From Bacteroidales bacterium (GTDB taxonomy: Bacteria; Bacteroidota; Bacteroidia; Bacteroidales; UBA932): a DNA stretch of 64,000 nucleotides. A program made the translations under genes and the position numbers. Every line of letters begins with the position of its first letter. The stretch's first letter is position 1. The notes beneath the pieces were generated by a model, which saw nothing but the letters and a program-made list of their open reading frames with translations, was not told the DNA's origin and did not search any database. Location: assembly GCA_015060455.1 (NCBI GenBank), contig SUYM01000019.1, positions 1 to 64,000 on the forward strand, given 5' to 3'. Below are positions 44,938-53,556 of this stretch, piece by piece.

Positions 44938-47130
44938 ATGAGATCAACCCTATTGGCAATTTTCCTGCTGGCAGTGTCATGCAGCACTGCCCCGAAGGTG
45001 GCGACCTACCTTGATGAAAGTCAGCCACTGGAAAAAAGAGTCGAAGATGCTCTCTCCCGCATGACACTTGAAGAGAAGGTAAAGATACTCCACGCGCAGT
45101 CAAAATTCTCATCGGCAGGCGTTCCACGGCTTGGTATTCCGGAACTCTGGACTACAGACGGTCCTCACGGAATCCGTCCGGAAGTACTTTGGGACCAGTG
45201 GAATCAGGCCGGATGGACCAACGACTCATGTACAGCCTTCCCTGCCCTTACCTGTCTTGCCGCATCGTGGTCAGAAGAGATGTCTGCCCTATACGGAAAG
45301 GCTATCGGAGAAGAAGCCCGCTACCGTGAAAAAGACGTGCTTCTCGGTCCTGGCGTAAACATATACAGGACACCTCTCTGCGGGCGCAATTTCGAATACA
45401 TGGGAGAAGACCCGTACCTTGCAGGAAAGATGTGCGTACCATACATACAGGAGGTTCAGAAAAATGGTGTCGCTGTCTGCGTCAAGCATTTTGCACTCAA
45501 CAACCAGGAGGCCAACCGCCATACATACAATGCTGTCGTAGATGACAGGACTCTCTATGAAATATATCTCCCGGCCTTCAAGGCTGCTGTTCAGGAAGGA
45601 GGCGCATGGTCAATCATGGGTGCATATAACCTGTATGAAGGACAGCATCTCTGCCATAATGACAGGATCCTCAATAGAATCCTCAAAGAGGAGTGGGGTT
45701 TTGACGGGGCCGTTATTTCTGACTGGGGAGGCGTTCACAACACGGAAGAAGCCATAACAAACGGTCTGGACATTGAGATGGGAACCGGCACAAACGGTCT
45801 GGATTCAAAGTATGGCAAGAGTTATGACGCTTATAATCTCGCACTCCCTTATCTTGAAAGACTCAAAGATGGCAGAGCATCCGTAGAGGTACTTGATGAC
45901 AAGGTGCGCAGGGTGTTGAGACTGAATTTCCGCACAGCCATGAACAACAGTAAACCGACCGGTTCATTATGTTCTCCTGAGCACTATGATGCAGCCAGAA
46001 GAATTGCAGTCGAGGGTATAGTTCTGCTTAAAAATGAAGATGACATTCTTCCTATCGACATCGAGAGCACAAAGAAGATTCTCGTGGTCGGTGAAAATGC
46101 CATCAAGAAAATGACTGTCGGAGGAGGTTCCTCATCACTTAAAGCCCAATATGAGTGTACTCCTATTGCAGGCCTTCGTGAGGCAGTCGGTGACAAGGCA
46201 GAGATTGTATATCAGAGAGGTTATGTAGGTGACCTGCTGCGCACATATAATAATGTAGATACCGGCATTGACCTGACTGATCCGCGCAGCGAGGAGGAAC
46301 TCATCTCTGACGCTGTCGCAGCCGCATCAGATGCAGACATCGTATTGTTCTTCGGTGGTCTTAATAAGGCCAAGGGACAGGATTCAGAAGGGTGCGACCG
46401 CGATTCAATGGCACTTCCATATGCACAGAACAAGGTCATAGAGGCTCTTGCCGAAGTAAACGACAACATTGTAGTGCTTATCGTTTCAGGAAATGCAGTC
46501 GAGATGCCGTGGATAGACAAGGTAGAGGGAGTGGTGGAGACATGGTTCCTCGGAACTCAGGCAGGACACGCCATTGCAGATGTGCTTCTGGGCAAGGTGA
46601 ATCCTTCCGGAAAACTGCCATTCACATTCCCTGTAAGACTTGAAGACAACGGAGCGCACGCCCTCAATGCCTACCACAAGGACAGTCTCACAGTGGAGTA
46701 TAAAGAAGGAATATTTGTCGGTTACAGATGGGCTGAGAAACACAATATAAAACCTCTGTTCGCCTTCGGACACGGACTCAGTTATACTACATTCGAATAT
46801 GGCCAGGCCAAATGCCGCAAGTCAGGTGACGGATTCAAGGTTTCATTGGATGTGACAAACACCGGAGCACGCGAAGGTCAGGAGATTGTGCAGTTGTATA
46901 TAAGCGATCACGAATCTTCATTGGAGCGTCCTGTCAAGGAACTGAAAGGTTTCAGAAAGATAAGGCTTGCACCGGGCGAGACGAAGGAGGTCACATTTGA
47001 AATCGAGCCTGACATGCTGAAGTTCTACGACCCGGCACAGTCAGGATGGGTACTTGAAAAAGGTTCATTCACAGCACACGTCGGCGCTTCATCTGACGAC
47101 ATACGCACAAGAGTGGATTTTCAGAAATAA
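44938..47130 (+). CDS. Glycoside hydrolase family 3 (beta-glucosidase-like) lipoprotein
   Basis: 730 residues. A lipobox (LLAVSCS) at about residue 15 predicts an anchored, exported enzyme. The (beta/alpha)8 domain has TDGPHGIR, the KHFALNNQE substrate loop and the catalytic nucleophile in VISDWGG; the second alpha/beta sandwich starts near LKNEDDILP; a C-terminal fibronectin-like domain ends the protein (VTNTGAREGQEIVQLYI). It cleaves beta-glucosides or related sugars; the exact substrate is not set by sequence. Confidence 0.93.
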   Translation: MRSTLLAIFLLAVSCSTAPKVATYLDESQPLEKRVEDALSRMTLEEKVKILHAQSKFSSAGVPRLGIPELWTTDGPHGIRPEVLWDQWNQAGWTNDSCTAFPALTCLAASWSEEMSALYGKAIGEEARYREKDVLLGPGVNIYRTPLCGRNFEYMGEDPYLAGKMCVPYIQEVQKNGVAVCVKHFALNNQEANRHTYNAVVDDRTLYEIYLPAFKAAVQEGGAWSIMGAYNLYEGQHLCHNDRILNRILKEEWGFDGAVISDWGGVHNTEEAITNGLDIEMGTGTNGLDSKYGKSYDAYNLALPYLERLKDGRASVEVLDDKVRRVLRLNFRTAMNNSKPTGSLCSPEHYDAARRIAVEGIVLLKNEDDILPIDIESTKKILVVGENAIKKMTVGGGSSSLKAQYECTPIAGLREAVGDKAEIVYQRGYVGDLLRTYNNVDTGIDLTDPRSEEELISDAVAAASDADIVLFFGGLNKAKGQDSEGCDRDSMALPYAQNKVIEALAEVNDNIVVLIVSGNAVEMPWIDKVEGVVETWFLGTQAGHAIADVLLGKVNPSGKLPFTFPVRLEDNGAHALNAYHKDSLTVEYKEGIFVGYRWAEKHNIKPLFAFGHGLSYTTFEYGQAKCRKSGDGFKVSLDVTNTGAREGQEIVQLYISDHESSLERPVKELKGFRKIRLAPGETKEVTFEIEPDMLKFYDPAQSGWVLEKGSFTAHVGASSDDIRTRVDFQK

Positions 47131-47131
47131 A

Positions 47132-47168
47132 CAAAAAACCGACCCTTCCGAGGTCGGTTTCTTTGTTT
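47132..47168. terminator. Bidirectional terminator between the GH3 and ferredoxin genes
   Basis: Stem AACCGACC/GGTCGGTT with a 7-base loop, followed by T-rich tracts on both strands. It serves two convergent genes. Confidence 0.85.
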
Positions 47169-47171
47169 TGA

Positions 47172-47339
47172 TTACTCTGCTACAATTGCTCCCATCGGGC
47201 ATGCATCAGCGCAAGTACCGCAGTTGATGCACATATCAGGATTGATTGTGTAGATGTCTCCCTCAGAGATTGCTCCCTCCGGGCACTCTGGCAGACATGT
47301 TCCACATGCTGCGCAGTCTTCTGTAATTCTGTAAGCCAT
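47172..47339 (-). CDS. 2[4Fe-4S] ferredoxin, 55 residues
   Basis: The ATG at 47339 opens a 55-codon frame: MAYRITEDCAACGTC, then CPEGAIS, then CINCGTC and CPMGAIVAE. The two C-x2-C-x2-C-x3-C clusters are those of clostridial-type ferredoxin (the second has CINCGTCADAC). It is the probable electron acceptor for PFOR (36987-40514). It has its own promoter (47377-47406) and shares a terminator with the GH3 gene. Confidence 0.95.
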   Translation of the reverse strand: MAYRITEDCAACGTCLPECPEGAISEGDIYTINPDMCINCGTCADACPMGAIVAE

Positions 47340-47376
47340 ATCAAAAATTATTAAAACGTTGGTGTCTTATTTCGTG

Positions 47377-47406
47377 CAAATTTAGTGATAATTTTCAATA
47401 ATCAAA
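47377..47406 (-). promoter_or_regulatory. Promoter of the ferredoxin gene
   Basis: On the minus strand TTTG, an 18-base spacer and TAAATTTG, about 38 bases before the ATG. Confidence 0.7.
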
Positions 47407-47444
47407 GAACGGGATAGAACGATTTATGCTATCTTTGTGCCTGC

Positions 47445-48545
47445 ATGAGACGGACAGGACATATAATCTCGATTTTTACAGGCATGCTGCTGTCGTGCCT
47501 GGGCATCTGCGCGCAGGAGAAACTTGCGAACTCGCTGGAAATTGACAAGACCGTCCATAATTTCGGAGACATAATCCACAAGAGCGGTCCGGTGTCATGC
47601 ACATTCACCATCACCAACAAAGGGTCCAAGCCCGCAGTCATATATAATGTGATAAGTTCCTGCGGCTGCACAGATGTGGAATGGACTCGCGAGCCTATAC
47701 GCCCCGGAGCAAAGGGAAAGATAAGCGTAACCTATTCCAATGACGAGGGCGCATATCCCTTTGACAAGACACTTACGACCTATATTTCTGACATCTCCAA
47801 ACCGATTCTTCTGAAAGTCAGGGGTGTTTCGGTCGAAAAGGACAAGCCTCTTTCCGAGTCATATCCTGTGACCTATGGTCCGTTTGCCCTGAGGGAGAGC
47901 CTGATAAAATGCGGAAATATGGAGCAGGGAGAGCAGAAAAGCGAGGCAGTCATGGTGGCAAATCTGTCTGACAAGCCAATCGAGGTGGCATTCAAGGACA
48001 CCCATAAGAACCTGACTGTCAGCATAAAGCCCAATCCCATACCGGCCAGGAGCACAGCCGAGATGAAATTTTCCATAAAGTCAGACAGAACCGTCTGGGG
48101 CAAACATACATATTATATGACGCCAGTTGTAGATGGCAAGGTCTATTCCAATCAGGAAGGCAGGCAGACCATAGGGATATGGGCCTTCACGAGGGAGAAT
48201 TTCTCTCACCTGAGTCAGGAGGAGAAGGCGGCCGGACCTAAACCGGTATTCAAGGAAGGCACATACTCATTCGGCAAGATCAGGCATGGGGAAACAGTCC
48301 ACGCGAGTTTTACGTTCAAGAACGAGGGCAAGGAGGGTTTCTGTGTTTATAAGGTGAATACCGATGCCCGCAAGTGGTCCCACAGCACAATTCCATGTGC
48401 AAATCCCGGAGAGGAAGTCACGTTCAGGGTTCATCTTGACACCGCAGACCTCCCGGCGGGAGAACACCTTACCATAGTCACCCTCACGACAAACTCCCCT
48501 CTCAGACCCATAGTCAATCTCTTCATCGCCGGCTACATCGAATGA
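47445..48545 (+). CDS. Secreted DUF1573-domain protein
   Basis: 366 residues with a signal peptide (IISIFTGMLLSCLGICAQ). The first domain (about 30-130) is DUF1573, with HNFGDI, TITNKGSKP and the CGCT motif; a second similar Ig-like domain lies near the C-terminus (YSFGKIRHGETVHASFTFKNEG). Such proteins are common in Bacteroidota envelopes and have no established function. A -7 box TATCTTTG (47430-47437) ends only 7 bases before the ATG, so the mRNA is nearly leaderless. Confidence 0.85.
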   Translation: MRRTGHIISIFTGMLLSCLGICAQEKLANSLEIDKTVHNFGDIIHKSGPVSCTFTITNKGSKPAVIYNVISSCGCTDVEWTREPIRPGAKGKISVTYSNDEGAYPFDKTLTTYISDISKPILLKVRGVSVEKDKPLSESYPVTYGPFALRESLIKCGNMEQGEQKSEAVMVANLSDKPIEVAFKDTHKNLTVSIKPNPIPARSTAEMKFSIKSDRTVWGKHTYYMTPVVDGKVYSNQEGRQTIGIWAFTRENFSHLSQEEKAAGPKPVFKEGTYSFGKIRHGETVHASFTFKNEGKEGFCVYKVNTDARKWSHSTIPCANPGEEVTFRVHLDTADLPAGEHLTIVTLTTNSPLRPIVNLFIAGYIE

Positions 48546-48588
48546 CCGCCGTCATGCCCGAGTCTGAACACCACTAAACAGAATCATA

Positions 48589-49788
48589 ATGCATCTGCTG
48601 ATTGATATAATCCGGAATACTATTCTTATCACCGGTCTGGTCATTGTCATGATGATGATGATCGAATCATTGAACATCGAATCCAAAGGGCTGATTTTCA
48701 AGGGCCTGAAAAAGACCCGTCTTGGTCAGGTGCTCATTGGGGCGCTTCTCGGCTCAGTTCCGGGATGTATGGGAGGATTCGCCACGGTATCCTTGTACAC
48801 ACATGGAGTTTTCAGTTTCGGGGCACTTGTCGCCATGATGATCGCTTCCTCCGGAGATGAGGCCTTCGTCATGCTGGCCATGATACCGGAGCAGGCACTT
48901 GTGCTGTTTGCCCTGCTCTTTGTCATTGCAGTGATTGTCGGAGTTCTTACTGACCTTGTTCATGACAGGATACATCGCAGGTCCTGCCCGGAAAAAGACC
49001 ATTCTGACTGCGGAGTAAAGGCTTGCGAAGACGGATATGTTCTACATGACACTTCTTCCTGCCATCAGGAGCCGTCATCCGGTCATCATGAACATTCACA
49101 CCGCCGGCATTTCGGATGGAAACGCATCGTCATGCTCCTCGGGCTCGCCCTTTTCATAGTCGCCCTCGGCACTGGCAGATTGGGACATGACCACAGCGCA
49201 CATTCTCATGAACATTGCTCAGACGCTGTTGAAATGACAGAATCCGGCCACCACTGCTGCCACCACCATACATCACAATGTCATACGGACAAGGGTGCAG
49301 AAGAACCTGCCATCAGCATAAACCTTCTGGACGAGGGCTGGATGAACGTCCTCTTTGCAGGATTGAGCGTCATCATGCTGGTAGTACTGATCTTCGCCTC
49401 AGACCATTTCGTGGAGGAACATCTGTGGAATCATGTCATCAGGAAGCACCTGCCCGTCATATTCGCATGGACATTCGGGGTCCTTCTTGTACTCGGCATC
49501 GGACTTCAATATGTGGAAATAGACAGATGGATCAGCGACAACACTGCCCTGATGATACTCCTTGCCACACTCATAGGCATCATACCGGAGTCCGGACCTC
49601 ACATGATATTCGTGACCCTGTTCGCCACCGGTGTCGTACCATTCCCTGTACTTCTTGCCAGCAGCATATCCCAGGACGGGCACGCATCGATTCCTCTGCT
49701 GGCGGAAAGCAAGAAAAGTTTCCTCTTGGCCAAAATAATAAACTGCGCAGTCGCACTGATTGTGGGCTACGCAGCGATGCTTATATAG
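48589..49788 (+). CDS. Predicted 10-TM metal exporter (ArsP_2-like) with His-rich loops
   Basis: 399 residues with about ten hydrophobic segments. Two conserved half-repeats are visible: GSVPGCMGGFATVSLY with SSGDEAFVM, and GIIPESGPHMIF with SSISQDGHASIPLL. This matches the putative manganese/heavy-metal transporter family related to ArsP. A long central loop (about 130-250) is very rich in His and Cys (GHHEHSHRRH, HCCHHHTSQCH), suiting metal binding. The metal is not determined by sequence. Confidence 0.85.
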   Translation: MHLLIDIIRNTILITGLVIVMMMMIESLNIESKGLIFKGLKKTRLGQVLIGALLGSVPGCMGGFATVSLYTHGVFSFGALVAMMIASSGDEAFVMLAMIPEQALVLFALLFVIAVIVGVLTDLVHDRIHRRSCPEKDHSDCGVKACEDGYVLHDTSSCHQEPSSGHHEHSHRRHFGWKRIVMLLGLALFIVALGTGRLGHDHSAHSHEHCSDAVEMTESGHHCCHHHTSQCHTDKGAEEPAISINLLDEGWMNVLFAGLSVIMLVVLIFASDHFVEEHLWNHVIRKHLPVIFAWTFGVLLVLGIGLQYVEIDRWISDNTALMILLATLIGIIPESGPHMIFVTLFATGVVPFPVLLASSISQDGHASIPLLAESKKSFLLAKIINCAVALIVGYAAMLI

Positions 49789-49795
49789 GAAAAAT

Positions 49796-50764
49796 CTACC
49801 TCAATCTGATATCAACCAATATCGGCCTGTGGTCAGACGGATACTTGAATGCGAATTTCGGGTGCTTGACTATATTGCCGGTCCACTCGTCCCTTACGAC
49901 ACGGGCATCCGTAATCATATCGTAAAGTCTTGGGGTACAATAGATAAAATCAATCCTTGACGGCCAACTGACAGTCTCATGGAACTGATCCGGATAGCGT
50001 TCCCTTATCACATCCAGATACGGAGTGTTCTCAAGGATATAGTTATGTACCCAATACCTTGAATCATCGTCCGGCCATCCATAGACCTCCTTATCCTTGA
50101 TGGAGCGCGCATTGAAGTCACCGGCCATGAGCCAAAGATGTTTATCAGCCTTCTTGTCCTGTGATATGGTGTGAGAGCAGATATATTTCATTTCCATAAG
50201 CCTATACGCATCTCCACCATTTCTTGCAGCATCAGCCTTCCTGTCCTTGGCTGCATATCCGAATTTCTGAGGCCATGTGTGGAGTGTCACGATATTTATT
50301 TTCCTGCCGGCTATTTTAAGAAGAAAGTGCCCTGCACCATGGGTCACCACCTGATCAGGTTCCTCTCCCACTATGCGGCTGACCACCTCGATCGGATATT
50401 TTGAAGTGACCACCTGAGGGAAGCCGTCACGATGTCCGCCATGTTCCCAGTACTGATGGCCATATCGGGCAGCGAGTTCTCCCCAACCCTTGATAAGATA
50501 ATGGTCCTCCTCCTTCATCTTCACATTCTGATGCGATATGTAACGGCTCTCCGCCTCACACCAGATGCACACATCCGGGTCATATTTCCTTACCCATGCC
50601 ACAAAATTGTCATAGTCGTTGTGCTGGTCAGCCCACATTCCGTTCTGGATATTCCAATACAGAACTCTCAGTGTATCAGGATATTGCCGCGCCTGAGCCG
50701 ATGTCGCAAACGCTGAAAGCAGGAGCACCGGCAGTAAGATCTTGAAAAAGTTAAGATGTTTCAT
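49796..50764 (-). CDS. Secreted endonuclease/exonuclease/phosphatase-family protein
   Basis: 322 residues with a signal peptide (PVLLLSAFATSAQA). EEP-fold landmarks are VLYWNIQNGMW, the metal-ligand CEAESRY, HTWPQK, AGDFNAR and the terminal SDHRPILVDI. The fold hydrolyses phosphodiesters in DNA, sphingolipids or inositol phosphates; the substrate cannot be told. It runs convergently with the exporter gene, with only 7 bases between stops. Confidence 0.88.
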   Translation of the reverse strand: MKHLNFFKILLPVLLLSAFATSAQARQYPDTLRVLYWNIQNGMWADQHNDYDNFVAWVRKYDPDVCIWCEAESRYISHQNVKMKEEDHYLIKGWGELAARYGHQYWEHGGHRDGFPQVVTSKYPIEVVSRIVGEEPDQVVTHGAGHFLLKIAGRKINIVTLHTWPQKFGYAAKDRKADAARNGGDAYRLMEMKYICSHTISQDKKADKHLWLMAGDFNARSIKDKEVYGWPDDDSRYWVHNYILENTPYLDVIRERYPDQFHETVSWPSRIDFIYCTPRLYDMITDARVVRDEWTGNIVKHPKFAFKYPSDHRPILVDIRLR

Positions 50765-50776
50765 ATAGTCGTATGT

Positions 50777-52225
50777 TCATTCATATAATATTACTGCCTC
50801 GGAGACTACGTAGGTGCTGCCTCCTATATATATAAGGGGGCGGGCATCCGGGTTGCGGGTCATTAGTCCGGCGGCTATGGCCTGTGCAGTCCTTACCGCA
50901 TCCTCGACACGTTCCCTGACCATTGCGGCAGAGGACAGCCTTGCGGAATCATCAATGTATGCCTCATATCTGCGGAGTATTTCATCTGCTGACAATGCCC
51001 TTTTGCTTTGCGCCCGGGTAAATATATAGGTGGCATCTTCCGGGAACAGGTGCATGACCGCATCCACATCCTTGTCTGCAACCGACCCATATACTATTAT
51101 AAGGTCTGTGCAAAGCTCGTCGGCCTTCATCGCCTGAAGTTGCGCAAAATTGTGACGCAGACCATGTTCGTTATGGCCTATGTCGCAGATTGTGAGAGGG
51201 TTGTCCGAAAGTTTCTCCCAACGGCCACGGAAGCCTGTGCGGCGGGCTGTGGATACTATTGCTTCACGGATATATCGCGCGCAGTTTTCCATGGGAAATG
51301 CTCCAGATGCCCCGGAATTTTGGGGTATCTCGCGCATTTTCCCACTAAAAGTGCTGCTGATACCCGACAAAACTTCCAAAGCGGCAAGCACCGTACGCAG
51401 ATTCTTGCGTTGGTACTCACCCTGCAAGTCCATTTGCGCAAGGATTTCTTCGTGCCGGTCCCACATTACAGGCTCAGTCTTGTCCGCAAAGGTCAGTAGT
51501 GACATAATCTGCCTACGGTTTCCCATAAAGGATGGCTCCGGAAGATTGGTATACAAGACTTTGCGTTCAAACACCGGGTCCGTTTCAGGGTTGCTTTCGC
51601 CTATTACCACAGGCACACGAGGTTTGATGATTCCTGCCTTTTCAAATGCGATTTCTGCCAAGGTGTCGCCCAGAAGATCGCAATGATCCAGTCCGATATT
51701 TGTAATTACACTAAGGATCGGAGTCACTATATTCGTGCTGTCGAGACGGCCTCCGAGTCCGGTTTCAAGGACGACAAGATCGACGCCCTCATCAGCAAAC
51801 CATTGGAGCGCCATGATGGTTGTGATCTCGAAGAAGGAAAGATCAAGATGGTCGAATGTTTCCTGCCATCCGGCCACGAAGTCATACACATATTCTTTTG
51901 ATATACAATAATATGCAGATTCCTCCACCACCCTCATCCTTTCGCGGAAATCAAGTATATGCGGCGACGTATAGAGTCCGACCTTCAGACCGCATGAAGC
52001 AAGGGCCGAAGCAAGCATATTGGATACGGACCCCTTGCCGTTTGTACCCGCCACATGCACTATCCTGTAATTGCGATGCGGATGTCCCATGAGGGAATCT
52101 ATGAACTCCATATTGGCAATGCCAGGCTTGTATGCAGAAGCACCCGCCTTCTGAAATGAAGGGAATCTCATAAAGAGTTTCTCTATCATCTGACCGTATC
52201 TTTCTTCAGAAAATACTGACTCCAT
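50777..52225 (-). CDS. folC: Folylpolyglutamate synthase/dihydrofolate synthase
   Basis: 482 residues from the ATG at 52225; the family's N-terminus matches from MESVFSEERYGQMIEKLF. The Mur-ligase P-loop is VAGTNGKGSVSN, followed by YTSPHILDFRERM and DHCDLLGDTLAEIAFEKAGI. It adds glutamates to folates (and probably makes dihydrofolate). It is transcribed divergently from the gene at 52297 and convergent with no gene; 12 bases separate it from the EEP gene downstream on the same strand. Confidence 0.94.
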   Translation of the reverse strand: MESVFSEERYGQMIEKLFMRFPSFQKAGASAYKPGIANMEFIDSLMGHPHRNYRIVHVAGTNGKGSVSNMLASALASCGLKVGLYTSPHILDFRERMRVVEESAYYCISKEYVYDFVAGWQETFDHLDLSFFEITTIMALQWFADEGVDLVVLETGLGGRLDSTNIVTPILSVITNIGLDHCDLLGDTLAEIAFEKAGIIKPRVPVVIGESNPETDPVFERKVLYTNLPEPSFMGNRRQIMSLLTFADKTEPVMWDRHEEILAQMDLQGEYQRKNLRTVLAALEVLSGISSTFSGKMREIPQNSGASGAFPMENCARYIREAIVSTARRTGFRGRWEKLSDNPLTICDIGHNEHGLRHNFAQLQAMKADELCTDLIIVYGSVADKDVDAVMHLFPEDATYIFTRAQSKRALSADEILRRYEAYIDDSARLSSAAMVRERVEDAVRTAQAIAAGLMTRNPDARPLIYIGGSTYVVSEAVILYE

Positions 52226-52296
52226 ATCCGAAACCGTTGTTAGAATGCACAAAAATACTTATTTTTACGAATTGTATTCTCAATCCTAATAAGAAT

Positions 52297-53445
52297 ATGA
52301 CAGAAAAACAGTCTGCATTATACTCTCATTACATCATCGACGGCATACGCCTGGACCTCACTCCGGCTGAAATGCTTGACGAATGCATGGACTATGAAGG
52401 CCTTTCATTGGGGCAGGATTTTGGAGACATAATCGACGAATCCACCGAACCTCCCCTGTCGGCCTTCATATATCAGAGAGAAAAAGAACAGGAATATCTT
52501 GAAAAGACAACGGCAGCCAGCAGCGAGGAAAGGGCATTCAGACTGCTGTATCCGGAGCATTTCACACGCCAGCACATAGCGAAGGCTCTGCTGAGCAGAC
52601 TCTGGAGCAAGGGCCATTTCAAACTCGGCAACCTCAGATTGTGGGCTCAATGGGACTGGGACACAAAGCCAGTGGGAAACATGTCGGCATTCTACCGTAG
52701 CGTGGAGGCTGCCAGCAGTTATATATATGGGCTTGGAGTGAATCTGGAAGATTACCTTTTCATCGAGGGCGACGAGGGCTGCAATGCAAAGTTCTACGCA
52801 TGGCTGAACGAGGAGTTCGAGGGAGAAGGCGTTCAGGATGACAGACCGCTGTTCAAATCATCGCCTTTTGAAAGCAGCCACCCCTGGATAAGCGAGGAGC
52901 GGGCCTGCCCTTCGACAATTGTTCCGGATCCGGACAGCAGGATCATATACATACCGTTTGACACCTGCGGTTACAGATTGGGGGCTTCCCTTCTGACCGA
53001 GGTCGCAGGACACAACGGAGGTAAGGCTCCAAGCATTTCAGATGCCGACTATTTCATTGACTGTTACGAAGTTGTGCGGGAACTCACGGAGGACGGCATC
53101 ATTATGGCAGGCGTGACGGTTGCGGACGGAGGTCTTGTTACTGCGGCAAACAGAATGTGCGGAAACTGCGGCATGAGCATAGACATAAGCGGCATAATGT
53201 CATCCTATCAGGAGGAAGACCGTTCAAGAGTCCTTTTCGGAGAAGTGCCGGGAATAATCATTCAGGTGAGCAGCGAGGATTATGATTATGTAGATTCACA
53301 ACTTCTGCTTCAGGACATAGCCTATTATTCGCTCGGACATCCTTCCGAAAAGGAACAGGGGCTGAAAATCAGGGAAAGCAGCAGGAACGGAGTCGAAAAC
53401 ATTTTGGCGTCGTTGCTCAATATGGCAAGTGAGGGAGAGGACTGA
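52297..53445 (+). CDS. AIR-synthase-related (PurM/PurL-like) protein of unknown function
   Basis: 382 residues from the ATG at 52297; the longer frame from 52237 lacks a plausible start. The end of the protein resembles the C-terminal domain of AIR-synthase-family enzymes (GVTVADGGLVTAANRMCG and CGMSIDISGI), and the middle has SDADYFIDCYEVVREL. A complete ATP-binding PurM core is not evident. I have seen such proteins in Bacteroidota without assigned function. A role in purine metabolism is only a guess. Confidence 0.65.
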   Translation: MTEKQSALYSHYIIDGIRLDLTPAEMLDECMDYEGLSLGQDFGDIIDESTEPPLSAFIYQREKEQEYLEKTTAASSEERAFRLLYPEHFTRQHIAKALLSRLWSKGHFKLGNLRLWAQWDWDTKPVGNMSAFYRSVEAASSYIYGLGVNLEDYLFIEGDEGCNAKFYAWLNEEFEGEGVQDDRPLFKSSPFESSHPWISEERACPSTIVPDPDSRIIYIPFDTCGYRLGASLLTEVAGHNGGKAPSISDADYFIDCYEVVRELTEDGIIMAGVTVADGGLVTAANRMCGNCGMSIDISGIMSSYQEEDRSRVLFGEVPGIIIQVSSEDYDYVDSQLLLQDIAYYSLGHPSEKEQGLKIRESSRNGVENILASLLNMASEGED

Positions 53446-53556
53446 TTCCGTGAGGTTTAATAATTTTTTAACAGTTTTTCTATAAATTTTCATTAAATTC
53501 GCGGCGGATTTTGAAGGAAATATTTATTTATTATTAATCAAATACTTACAACGTTT